A stretch of 64,000 nucleotides of DNA from contig JAKJXP020000041.1 of the NCBI GenBank assembly GCA_022225965.2, positions 340,482 through 404,481 of the forward strand, in the 5' to 3' direction. Under the pieces are notes generated by a model that saw only the letters and a list, made by a program, of their open reading frames with translations, searched no databases and was not told where the DNA came from. The stretch comes from Diatrype stigma. Lineage: Eukaryota; Ascomycota; Sordariomycetes; Xylariales; Diatrypaceae. Shown here one piece after another: positions 44,727 to 54,919 of the stretch. A program made the translations under genes and the position numbers. Within the stretch, counting starts at the first letter, position 1. Each line of letters starts with the position of its first letter.

Positions 44727-47176
44727 CTAGTCGTCGCACGAATCGTCACCCCCGGGCTTTCCGCCGTCCGGCCCGGGCCGCCCGAGCCCCAAGCACGCCG
44801 CCATCTTGTAGAAGATGTCGACGTTGCCGTAGACGCCGCCGAAGTCCTCCTGGCAGGGCCCGCGCGCGAAGACGGGGACGTCGGTCAGGGAGTGCACGCC
44901 CGTGGACTCGGTCGTCGGCAGGGTGCCGTTGACGACGAACCCGCCCGGCGCGTCCTCCGCGTTGGCGACATACCCGCGCTCGTTGTCGCCCTTGGAGACC
45001 GGCTGCCGCGGGCTGCGGTGGACGCGGTAGTTCTCGCGCCGGTCCGGGTTGGCGCCGAAGCCGGGCGCGATGGCGTACCGCGGCTCCCAGTCGACGGGGA
45101 AGTGGGCGCCCTCGCCGTACGAGATCGCCGCGGCATCGGCCCCGGAGGACAACTGCTGCGTGTACTGCGAGAGCCCGGACTTCTCGTAGGTGCCGACGGC
45201 GCGGCGCTTCTGCCGGTCGGTCCCCGCGGCCGCCAGATACTGGGTGTCGGCGCTGCCGAAGACGTCGAAGCCGTGGCCGTGGTCGGCGGTGACGAGGACG
45301 AGGGTGTCGTCGAGGGCGCCGAGGGCGCCGAGGCGCGCCAGCGTCGCGCGCACCGTGTCGTCCAGCTCCAGCAGGTCGCCCAGCGCGCGGTCGTAGTCCA
45401 GCGTGTGCATCTGCTTGTCGATCGAGGCCGCCTCGGACATCAGGAAGAAGCCGTCCTCGCCCCCGCGCTCGTGCAGGATGTCGATCGCTTTCAGTGTCAT
45501 CTCCTTTAGGCCGGGGAGGTCGAGCGCTGAGTCATCGGATCCTGTGGGGCTGTTCTCGAAGCTGGCTAGGTTGTCCGTGAAGACGTTGCGGTCTAGCCAT
45601 ACGGGCATGTGCGACTGGCAGAAGACCCCGAGCGCTTTGCTGCTATTGCCGAGCTCGAGAAGTGACGTCTTGTTCAGGCTGATGTCGTATCCGGCCTCGG
45701 CGAACTTAGCGTAGTAGTCCTCGCTCTGGTAGCTCTCGGGGCCGGGGACAAACTGCTCTGCGCCACCGCCGAACCTTTAGCATTTGGGGTTAGCAAGCTC
45801 ATACACCAGGAATAATTCTAGAGGTCTTGTCATAGATTATATGATAGTCTCTTGGTCAAACACGGAACGCAATCCTAGCTTATGCTGGATAGTGAGAAGA
45901 TAGGGGTTATATACCAAACATCGGGGCCACCCTGGTTGGTCCACGTGTAGTTAGTAACCCCATTCAGGGCCTGGTCCACCAGAGAGCCATAGTCGTACCG
46001 CGACCGCGAGTGCCCCGAAAGCGCAATAGGAGTCGCGTCAGAGAGGGCGGCCGTCGACACCGCGCCCCAAGCAGAGTCCCAGACACGGACCAAAATCTCG
46101 ACCAGCGTCTCGACCTTAGGGTCGTCAAAGTGGTCGGGGGAGGAGTCGACGTAGACGCTAGGGGGACGCTTAGCAAACCCAGTTATTTTGCAACAAACAG
46201 CGAGATCAGAGGGGGAGGCTAGATTACCCCATGGCGTTCACAGTGCTCTTGTGCCCAGTATACAGAGCCGAAGCGGAGTTGGCGCTGTCTGTGATGAAGC
46301 TGTCGATCGAGTGCGTCTACTTAGGTGAGGTGGTGAGTTCATTGTGCGCTTTTCGTTGTCTCAAAAATTACAGTGTGGAACTCCTACCATTTGATGCCCA
46401 AGAACGGGGAACTTGTCCAGCTGCAGCGTACTCTGGTACTTGCCGTTGATGCTGGAGTGGCCCAGAAGACGCGCTGCGGTGATCATGTTCGTGGTCATAC
46501 CATCGCCTTTCGGTTTTAACCACCAGTCATGGCCAGTTAGTCGACATCTACCAATCCACACGAAGATAATCATCTTGGTCTTTCAGGAAGAGAAGAAGAA
46601 GGAATACACACCAATAAACAAAATGACGTTCTTCGCCCTCTTCTTCGTAGCAAGCGGCCGCACGACCCACCTAGCCGTAGTCGTCTCGCCGCCGTAGTAG
46701 GTCAGCGTGACCTCGTACTCGCCGGGCTCGTAGAGGGCCAGGCCGCGGTAGATGCGCGACGCGACGTTGACGACGGAGGGCGTGTCGGCGTCCTCGGCGA
46801 ACAGGTCCTCGTACCACGAGAAGTCCCACCTTTCTAGCTCCGGCTCATCGTCGACGCCGAAGAACTCGGCGATGCTCTTCTTCTTAGCGGATCCCGCTTC
46901 CCTCTTGCCGCCTTCTCCTCCACCACCCAGCTTCCCAATGGAGACGGTGAACGCCTCGTCCGGGACCCCGTCGTTGAAGGCCTCCGACCCGTTCACAGGG
47001 GCATGGACCTCCAGGCGCAGGTCGAACAGCTGCCCGGGAAGAAAGTCCGACTGGTCTGGGGGCAGCACGCAGCCTAGAGAGGGGCAAGCCCCCAGTCGGC
47101 GGAAGGTCTGGGCGGACGCGAGGGACGACAGCAGCAGAACTGCCGCCGCCGCCGTCGCGGCAATTTTATTAGTCAT
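44727..47176 (-). CDS. Secreted alkaline phosphatase
   Basis: Five exons on the minus strand: 47176-46612, 46506-46388, 46316-46228, 46157-45915, 45774-44727, giving 687 residues, all in frame. The enzyme hydrolyses phosphate monoesters at alkaline pH with two zinc and one magnesium ion. The N-terminus MTNKIAATAAAAVLLLSSLA is a signal peptide; an upstream in-frame ATG at 47227 would precede it with Arg-rich residues, so 47176 is preferred. Active-site blocks: NVILFIGDGM (metal Asp190, split by intron 1); THSIDSFITDSANSASALYT with the phosphorylated Ser239; DGFFLMSEAASIDKQMHTLD; LVLVTADHGHGFDVFG; and GVHSLTDVPVFARGP with the late metal His. Length exceeds bacterial PhoA because of an N-terminal extension with a Gly/Lys-rich loop. 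Phosphate-starvation control is likely from family knowledge; a CACGTG lies far upstream. Confidence 0.95.
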
Positions 47177-47732
47177 CCTAGCAGCGACTGCTGTTCTTAC
47201 TACAGAAGCTGGATGGTACCGTCTCAATTCCCGCGGGATCGACTTGAAAAGTCAATGGCGCCAACAGAATATGCCAGGGTAAGAGCAGGCCTCGAGAGCT
47301 GTGTCTAGGAGGGCCTGGCGGCGGACCAGGCTCATTATATAAGACTTGGGTATGTAAGCCAAGCAGGTTCGACCTGCAAAGCTGCGGTGGGACCTGACAT
47401 ACGTACTATACTTACCAACCTACATACTTCGTTAAGCCCATGCAGGCATCTTTGTAGGTTAGGTAGGTATCGTACCTATCTGCACGTCAACAGAACCAGC
47501 CAATTAGCTGGGTCCAGATCCTTCCTTGCTTCGCGGCCGAATTCAAATTACGATGATACTATATGGCTTGGCGGGATGTCCGATGTTGCGTGCAACAGGA
47601 GAATCTTTCATTGGCCATGCCTAGGACAATAACCAAGAAGAACGGCTGGCGAGCTAGGGGGGTCGCTGGTGGGCTAACATTGCTTCGTTCGGGAAAGGTC
47701 GCAAACTCAGGAGACTTTCCGCCATCTGCGAG

Positions 47733-47742
47733 CACGTGCTGG
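47733..47742. promoter_or_regulatory. CACGTG E-box, candidate phosphate-regulator site
   Basis: A 10-bp palindrome AGCACGTGCT about 560 bp upstream of the alkaline phosphatase start. Neurospora NUC-1 and yeast Pho4 bind CACGTG upstream of phosphatase genes. About a dozen other CACGTG copies occur by chance in this window, so this is suggestive only. Confidence 0.25.
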
Positions 47743-48404
47743 CAGCGTATCCGTCGAGCTGGTATTATTAGTTGATAGGCTAGGAACCGGAACGAGAAGT
47801 CAATACCCCCAGTGTTGTAGGAAACTCAGAGGTTAATACCGGATTTCAAATATAAAGTTCACCCCGGGTTACGCGATCCATCTACTATTAAGGGGCAATC
47901 CTATTTGATTTCGAGGTAGCGATGCCCGTCCTTCCATTTCGACCAATTTCAGCTGAACAACACATTGGCGAACCACATAATAGGAAAGGTTACATGTACA
48001 ATCAGCGCACAAGTTCTTCGTCCTGTATCTATCTGTGATCCGTGAGAACGCAACAAGCCCATTCCTGCTTCCGAAGCTGGACGGGGTGGGGGCTCTTGGC
48101 GGAGGCTCTTGGCGGAACGGCAGATTGCGGGGGCTACAGAGAATGATCGAAGAACGTGGGTTAAGCCGAAGCACCAATTGGTCCACTTCCACAACGTGAT
48201 ACTTTCAGCTAGCTATTTGAGCTGCGTTGGCTGCATGATCTTGATCACTACCGCATCTGCGGCGGACCTGTTTCCACATTCCAGCGCATGAGCCGAGAGG
48301 TTGCTGTATGGCGCCCTGCAATATGTTCAATCACCACCACTGCGAGAAAGGCGGCTCAAACTGGCAAACCCGGAAACTGAATAGTTGATGTTGCCATTTC
48401 CAAG

Positions 48405-48429
48405 TTAGGTAGGTAAGTAGGTAGGTAGC
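48405..48429. repeat. TAGG microsatellite
   Basis: TTAGGTAGGTAAGTAGGTAGGTAG-type repeat. Similar short TAGG tracts recur in several other spacers of the window. Confidence 0.85.
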
Positions 48430-48761
48430 CGTTTCACGCCATGCTTCCTTCGCTAGCCATGCTCATTCCTGACCGAGGGCCCAGTGATCCGTCCCATCAG
48501 CTACGGAATAGGCCACCAGCTTAGTATTGCAGACCTAAATCAATCATGTATACATGTATAGTGCAGGGTATCTCATGAATTGATTTCGTTCCTGTCATGA
48601 GTGCTACTCCATCGTAGTCGCATCGACCTAGTTCGATCTGGCACGTGGGGATTGGGTCCCGACATCCCTGCTGTATTTATATCAGATGCCTGTATCATAT
48701 GCGGAAAGTGATGGGGCGTATCTTCAGCACCACACGATAGCAATAGGCCACGGCCGCTCGC

Positions 48762-50307
48762 TCACTTGTCTACGTTTGCGAAGCCTGTCTTGTTTAACTC
48801 TTCCGAGTCAACCTCGGGGATAGTCGGAGTTTCGGTGCCCTCCGCTGCAGCCCCCGTCACCGCGAGCCCCGCCATCTCCGCGACGACAGTTGGGTCTTCC
48901 GTCTGATCTGCTTCAGCCTCCAACTTCCCCCAAGCTGGCCGGTTAATCTTGGGCCCTCCGCCCTCGGACTTGAAATGGTAACCTCGAGCACGGGGCCTCA
49001 ATCCGGTGCCCTTAGGCACTTCGGGTTCGTATACCCTTGAGAACAGCTCAACATTTGCCTCGAAACTAGACGGCTCTGCAGCGATCGTTGAGCGAACGCC
49101 GGCGAAGAAGTCGCTCAGAACATAGTGGTTGTGAATTTGCAAGAGAGTCCACCCAAGCATCTCCTTGGCGTTCAGCAAGTGGTGTAGGTACGCGGAATGG
49201 TGCTTGGTGCAGGCATAACAACCGCACCCCTCCTTCAAAGGCTTTAAGGAGACTTGATGTTCCTGAGACCACATGTTGGTTCCAAGTGGGAGTACTTTTT
49301 CCGTTGGAGGCGGCGGAGGGAATGTGAACGTAAGAGCAATTCCCGCATCAGACGTAGTGTTGACGAATGGTACTGTAAAGAGATCAATTCCCAGCTGTAC
49401 CTGTCTCAAGATCTCTTGTGGGGATACAAGGAAGTCCAAGGAAAGACGTGGAAGAGTTTGTAACCGGGGGTAGTCTTTTAAGTCAGGTAGAATATCGGTA
49501 TCATACACTGCTAGTCCTGATATTCCGGAAATGTGATCTTGTGTGAGGCGGTTCAGATATTCCCATTGTAGGGGATATGGGACTGGTAGGATTGGGGCAA
49601 ATACGTGGGTTCCTGCCGACTTCTCGTCCTCGCCTGTGTCTAGAACGTTGAAGAATTGAGCCAACCAATCCTCGGTTCTATCGACCATTCGAGACTGTCT
49701 TTTGGCGGTCGACACTTTCTGCTTAGACTCTTCATATGCAAAGGTGAGATCAGCAAGAGGGATGGCGATGTCTGGTTTTAACGTGTTGATGGCCTCGGCA
49801 TATGCTTTATTCTGGAGTTTTCGAAACCCCATCGAGGTGTGTATAGAGACGTGAGTTTTCCCATTTCCCATGGGCGCAGTAACGGCTGGGTGCCTGCGAG
49901 GACCAAGTATAGTGGCTATTGGCGAAGGGGTAGCAGTGTACGCTTGAAGTGTATCTTCACTTGTAGCCGCCATTTTATAAATAGCAGGGGTGAGCCCCTG
50001 TTGCATGGTTTCCACAACTATTGTTGTGTGGTTGTGGAAGATTAGCCCTCTACCCTACCGTGACTGGAATCTCGCATAGCAACTTACAGTCTTCAAGTGC
50101 CATGTAAGTGCCAGAAAGCTGTGTATGCTTTGTCAGGTTATCGGGCGTTATATGTGGCAAGGCACCCCGCGATGTGAGACCGAAATAGTTGGGTGTATCA
50201 GCAGGTTGGCGTTTCGGTAATGCCAGCCGACCAACCCGGGCGCCGCCTTCAATGGCATTTTTCACCACATTAAATAACATGCCGTCGTTTTCTTCGATAC
50301 TGCCCAT
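48762..50307 (-). CDS. QTRT2: Queuine tRNA-ribosyltransferase accessory subunit 2
   Basis: Two exons on the minus strand: 50307-50088 and 50017-48762 (70-nt intron, donor GTAAGT, branch GGCTAATC), giving 491 residues. QTRT2 pairs with the catalytic QTRT1 to exchange guanine-34 for queuine in GUN-anticodon tRNAs; in animals the complex sits at mitochondria. Motifs: YFGLTSRGALPHITPDNL; SGTYMALEDFVETMQQ, which is formed only after splicing; TILGPRRHPAVTAPMGNGKT; ISGLAVYDTDILPDL; and the zinc site CGCYACTKHHSAYLHHLL...LLQIHNHY with Cys338, Cys340, Cys343 and His369. The C-terminal ~70 residues are acidic and low complexity. Fungi do not make queuine and must salvage it from food or bacteria. The catalytic subunit gene is not in the window. 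Confidence 0.94.
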
Positions 50308-51346
50308 CCTGCTTTGCGTGGCTGTACCGAATCAAGATGTGAGGGTATCAGGGTGACCAGCTTAGGGTGAGTCAGAATGGATACAGGTTCAGGCAAAATA
50401 AGAAGCCATTGAACACTCACTCACGATCGACAGGGTCACAGAATCATGAAATAGACAGCCCACATGCACCTAACTTAGATGATCGAGATACCGTCTGAAT
50501 CACAGGATCTTCGGCTAGGATCGAATATGAGAGGCTAAGGCTCAGAAAGAATTCGGGTTCCGCAATGGCAGGTTGGCAGCTGAAAGGTTACCCAACGGTC
50601 TTTAGCAGCCAAGCATTGGATAGATCGCACTATGCTACTCCAGTCTTAGGCTCCCAGTCTAGCGGGAGCGTAGATAAGATCGTCGGGTTATGTAAGTACT
50701 TACTTAGTACTGTGTATGTAGATACCGGACGTCAAGTAAGCTTTTGATTCAGAATAACTATATACACGGACTTTATTAATCTCTTCAGTTCATCATGATA
50801 TCAAGGAACTCTTCCCTTGTCAGTTATTTTTCCCTCTCTTATTCAAGAATTATTCCCGGATACCTTCTATAACGAAGGTGTTACTAGGGAATCCTATCCG
50901 CCGTGCCGCTTACCGTGCCGAGAGCTGGGCCAATCACGATGAACTGTGTCTCCACATGCCGCACTGCGCTGCGAGCTGAGCTGAGCTGACGCAGCTTCAG
51001 ACCTCCGTCCCGTTGCTCGTCTGTCAGCCTCTCGACCGTGCGGATGAATGAATCGTGTAGTCTTGTGTGTAACTTGTGTGTTTGTGTGCGTCGACGCGCC
51101 ATGTAGCAAAATTAACTGAGCAGGATCTCGGTCAAACCTCATTGTGTCTCTTGAATCGCATGTTCCAGCTACCCCTATCGAGAATACCCCTCATCCTTCG
51201 TCCTCCGATTGGGGCGCATCAAGTAGGTACATACGATCGCGGCCCTGTCCCTCCCCCAGCCGGTAGTTCTTCAGGCAGGATGGCATCTCGGGGATGCGAT
51301 AATAAGCAATGCTAACAGCTCCCTTCACGCAATAGCAATTATTACA
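50308..51346. other. Divergent intergenic region
   Basis: About 1 kb between QTRT2 (minus) and the LCCL gene (plus), expected to carry both promoters. Short frames only. Confidence 0.5.
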
Positions 51347-53479
51347 ATGAGCAGCAGTCGGATCCCAGACCGCCCCATCTCGCCCGACATAGAACATCAA
51401 GAGGCGGAAAACCGCATAGAGCACTCCGCCCCCCCGATCACCAACAACAGCCCCATCCGACCCGCGCATTTCGAGTACGACGAAGACGGCGGCGACTCCT
51501 CTTCGTCGTCCTCCTCCTCCTCCGCCAACCCGTCCTCATCCATCCCGACCCCCCGCTTCATGCAAGACGAAGGCCCGTGGAAGCGGTGGAAGTGGGTGCC
51601 GTACTCGGCGCGGCGCCTGGGCCGCGCCGTCGCGGTCTGGACGCGGGGCCCGGCGACGGGGCCGCCGCGCGTGTTCCGGATCGAGCCGGTGCTGCCCGCC
51701 GTCCAGCGCGCGCCGGTGCGGCTGCTACACCGGGTGCTGGCGCGGCGGGGCCAGCGCGCCGCGCTGTACGCGCTCTGGGTCGTCCTGTGGGTCGTCGTCT
51801 TCGCCGTCGTCATGTGGCGGGGCCAGGTGTCGTCCGAGATCCCCGTCTGGGGCCGGCCCTCGTCCATCTCGTGCACCACCGTCTACTGGTCGCGCGGCAA
51901 CGACTGCGGGCTCGACGGCGTCGACTGCCGCCCCTTCAACGGCTCCGGCTTCGCCTTCCGCTGCCCCGCCAACTGCGCCAGCGTCCAGGTCCTCAACCCG
52001 CGCGCCGTCGGCGCCCAGGAGGTCGCCTACCGGCCTTTCGTCATCGGCGGCCCGCCCGACCCCGCCAATAACAGCAGCAGCGACCAGTCTCCCGTCTATA
52101 GGGGCGATTCATTCCTCTGCGGCTCGGCCATACACGCCGGCGTGGTGTCCAACCAGGACGGCGGCTGCGGCGTCGTGCAGCTCGTCGGCACGCAGCAGGG
52201 CTATGCGGCCTCCTCCCAGAACGGCATCGACAGCATCGCGTTCGACTCGTACTTCCCCAAGTCCTTCACCTTCCAGCAGGACGTCCAGTGCACGGCGAAG
52301 GACGTCCGGTGGCCGCTGCTCGCTATCACCGTGGTCTTCACCACACTCCTGTCCCTGTTCACCGCGTCGCCGGGGGTCTTCTTCTTCTCCACCTTCATCG
52401 CGACGTTCTGGGAGGTGGGCATGGCGTCCGACCCGCCCAGCTACTCGACCGTGCCGGCCCTGTTCTCCGACATCCTCGGGAAGTTCCTGCCGGCCATGTT
52501 CTGCGCCTGGGTGATCTACGACAAGATGGGGGTGCGCCGCACGCTCGCCGGCCTGACGGCGCAGGTGGAGAAGACGGTGCTATGGCTCGGCGGCTGCTGG
52601 GTCGGCGCCCTGACCAACTACACCTTCGACTTCATCCCGATCCAGCGGCTGACGGGCCACGACCTCGAGCAGCAGCCGGGCGCCAAGGCGGCGCTGGCCG
52701 TCATCGTCGTCGTGCTGTTCGCCATCCTCGTCTCGCAGGTCTGGTTCTTCCAGCAGGAGGGGCGGCTCGTCCGCCTGCTGAAGCTCTACGGCCTGCTCGT
52801 CCTCGGCATCATCATCTGCCTGGTGCTGCCCAACGTCAGCCTGCGCATCCACCACTACGTGCTCGCGCTGCTGCTCCTGCCCGCCACCGCCGTCCAGACC
52901 CGCCCCGCCCTGCTGTACCAGGGCATCCTCGTCGGCCTCTTCGTCAACGGCATCGCGCGCTGGGGCTTCGACGCCGTGCTGCAGACCTCGGTTGCGCTGC
53001 AGGGCGACGCCCAGCTCGGCTCGCTGCTCCCCACCATCCTCGCGCCCGTGGTCAACGCTACGGGAGCCGCGGCGCCCTCCATCACGTTCCGCTGGAACCC
53101 GCCCCCCAGCCCGCAGTACGACGCCATCAGCGTCCTGGTCAACGACGTGGAGCGCTTCCGCGGCTTCTTCGGCGACGAGGGCTTCACCGACGAGTTCGTC
53201 TGGACGCGCGCCAACAGCAGCAGCATCAACAGTTCCTCCGGCGAGGGTGATGGGGACGACGGGAGTGCAGCAGTCGTCGAGTACTTCCGCTTCGCGTTCA
53301 TGGACGGCACTTCCGTCTTCGATTATACTAAGGCTGGTATCTGGGACGCGGACCTGAACTGGGTGGCGCCCGACGCGGGTGCCTCGAAGATCCGGAGACG
53401 GGGCGCTTGGACTGGGGTGGGGGCGGTGCAAGACGAGGAAGTGCGAGTGCCTTCGGCCCTGGAGAGGCGTTTGACGTGA
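51347..53479 (+). CDS. LCCL-domain multipass membrane protein
   Basis: A 710-residue intronless frame with strong GC3 bias. The N-terminal 100 residues are polar with Ser runs. One hydrophobic helix (ALYALWVVLWVVVFAVVMW, about 141-159) precedes an extracytoplasmic LCCL domain of about 130 residues. This contains CTTVYWSRGNDCGLDGVDC, FAFRCPANCASVQVLNPR, GDSFLCGSAIHAGVVSNQDG and SIAFDSYFPKSFTF, including the histidine in the conserved SAIHAG motif. Six or more further helices follow (WPLLAITVVFTTLLSLFTAS, ALAVIVVVLFAILVSQVWFF, LVLGIIICLVLPNVSLRIHH, and others). Fungal proteins of this layout are conserved, but their function is unknown to me. The tail after about residue 590 is hydrophilic. The ATG at 51347 follows a stop-rich region, supporting this start. 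Confidence 0.9.
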   Translation: MSSSRIPDRPISPDIEHQEAENRIEHSAPPITNNSPIRPAHFEYDEDGGDSSSSSSSSSANPSSSIPTPRFMQDEGPWKRWKWVPYSARRLGRAVAVWTRGPATGPPRVFRIEPVLPAVQRAPVRLLHRVLARRGQRAALYALWVVLWVVVFAVVMWRGQVSSEIPVWGRPSSISCTTVYWSRGNDCGLDGVDCRPFNGSGFAFRCPANCASVQVLNPRAVGAQEVAYRPFVIGGPPDPANNSSSDQSPVYRGDSFLCGSAIHAGVVSNQDGGCGVVQLVGTQQGYAASSQNGIDSIAFDSYFPKSFTFQQDVQCTAKDVRWPLLAITVVFTTLLSLFTASPGVFFFSTFIATFWEVGMASDPPSYSTVPALFSDILGKFLPAMFCAWVIYDKMGVRRTLAGLTAQVEKTVLWLGGCWVGALTNYTFDFIPIQRLTGHDLEQQPGAKAALAVIVVVLFAILVSQVWFFQQEGRLVRLLKLYGLLVLGIIICLVLPNVSLRIHHYVLALLLLPATAVQTRPALLYQGILVGLFVNGIARWGFDAVLQTSVALQGDAQLGSLLPTILAPVVNATGAAAPSITFRWNPPPSPQYDAISVLVNDVERFRGFFGDEGFTDEFVWTRANSSSINSSSGEGDGDDGSAAVVEYFRFAFMDGTSVFDYTKAGIWDADLNWVAPDAGASKIRRRGAWTGVGAVQDEEVRVPSALERRLT

Positions 53480-54343
53480 TTTTTTGCGCATAGAGTACCA
53501 AATAGGTATATATGGGTGGCTAGACGTCCATATTTTGCATATAGATACTGTTTGAATATAACATAATATAAGGTCTTGTCCATTACGGTATTTCAGATTC
53601 GCTCTTCCCGCAGTTGAATCATAGCAGGGTGAGAATTACTGTATTGTACCAGTACGACCAATCGTTATCTAGGTAGCTATAAGCCAAACGAACCCCCTAG
53701 GTTCAGTCACGCCCACCAACGTCGACTGACCCAAGCATGTCTTGCTGCTTACACCAAGACAGGTCTTGTGAACCCCATTCTATTGCTCTGCCAATTTGGT
53801 CCTATAGTAAATGAGCAGTTACTATCCTCGAACACTGTAAGCAGACGGGCCATACAACTAACTATGTCATACATTCATTCTCATGTAGTCAGTTTCTCCC
53901 AGGCCCGGACCAGTACCGATATCCATCCATACTGGCGCCAGCGAACAGGGTGGGTTCGAGACGTAAGCACGGATACAACTCCTTGCCTCGAGGCGACGAC
54001 TCCTGCTGCTGCTCAAGCTCAAGACGATGATCAAATAGTAGTCACAGGCACAGATCCAGGGCAACATACCTAATCAAGCGATCGAGTCGATGTGACTTCT
54101 CTCCATGTGTACGCATTAGCACAAATTATATTGCCATTTCTGGTAGCTCTTCCGAGGAACTGATATGTCTTCCTAATGTACAAATCATGATAACTCCTTT
54201 CGTTCAATCATAGCAAATACCGATACAAGCTCCCACGACTATGCATACGCGCTCGCTACCGCGCCTTCGAGCTGTCTACACGAGACCAAAATTACAGGTG
54301 AATTGAGAAGGCTTCGCTAGTTCAGAGCAGAATCATCGTCGTC
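53480..54343. other. Intergenic between convergent genes
   Basis: About 860 bp between the LCCL gene and the CON-10-like gene. A 101-codon plus frame at 53768-54073 has no recognisable content. Confidence 0.5.
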
Positions 54344-54919
54344 TTAATCATTCTTGTGGCTCGCTTTGCCGCCGAGCGAGGCGATCTCCTGGACTTCCTC
54401 CTTGGGTCTGTTTGTCACGGTGAGGTTAGCCCTGGACAGCCCATCTCTAGCTGATGTATGGCTACATCGTGATGTGGAACGGAGCGAGCGAGCAAGCGAG
54501 CTTACCGGTTGGCGAAGTTACCGGGGTTACCACCACCGGCCTGATGGGGAGGAGGCGGAGGGGCCTGGGTCTGGTGGCCGCCATGGCTGGCATGGCCGCC
54601 CTTGGCGGCGATCTCTTGAACCTCCTCCTTGGGTCTAGGACTATGTGTTAGACACTTTCGTTAACGGTACGTTGGTTTTAGGGGGGTAGGCTTACCGGTT
54701 GGCAAAGTTGCCTGGGTTGCCGCCACCGGCCTGAGGGATCTCGGCCTCAATGGTATGACTGGTATGGCCGCCCTTGGCAGCGATCTCTCGGACCTCCTCC
54801 GTGGGTCTAGGTGGGAGGCGCCATGTTAGCACGAGGTTGGGTTTCCGGGGCAAGCTGGGGCCGGTTCGTCGTATCACTTACCGGTTGGCAAAGTTTCCGG
54901 GGTTCGTGTTGGCAGACAT
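54344..54919 (-). CDS. CON-10-type conidiation/stress protein with three repeat units
   Basis: Four small exons on the minus strand: 54919-54882, 54806-54696, 54634-54506, 54407-54344, giving 113 residues in frame. The protein starts MSANTNPGNFANR. The block NPGNFANRP-[KT]-EEV-x-EIA occurs three times (NPGNFANRPTEEVREIAAKG, NPGNFANRPKEEVQEIAAKG, NPGNFANRPKEEVQEIASLG), and the final LGGKASHKND is the KGG/conidiation-10 motif. CON-10 proteins are small, hydrophilic and induced during conidiation, light response and stress; the biochemical role is not settled. Every repeat is interrupted at the same place, inside the Arg codon of ANR (phase 2: CG/GTAAG...AG/A CCC), so exons 2 and 3 are modular copies. 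Gly/Pro/His-rich linkers join the units. No single long open frame reveals this gene; it appears only after splicing. Confidence 0.92.

Larger units (their letters stand above)
47177..48761. other. Intergenic, alkaline phosphatase promoter side
   Basis: About 1.6 kb between two minus-strand genes. It holds a palindromic AGCACGTGCT at about 47733-47742, TAGG repeats near 47455-47470 and 48405-48429, and the hairpin-like GCAGGTTCGACCTGC near 47366-47380. No supported gene. Confidence 0.5.

Noticed and set aside
52580..53491. 303-codon minus-strand frame opposite the LCCL gene
   Set aside because: GC-rich shadow of a real gene: high GC3 on the coding strand suppresses antisense stops. The same applies to the minus-strand frame at 3602-4663 and the plus-strand frames opposite the aldo/keto reductase and alkaline phosphatase.
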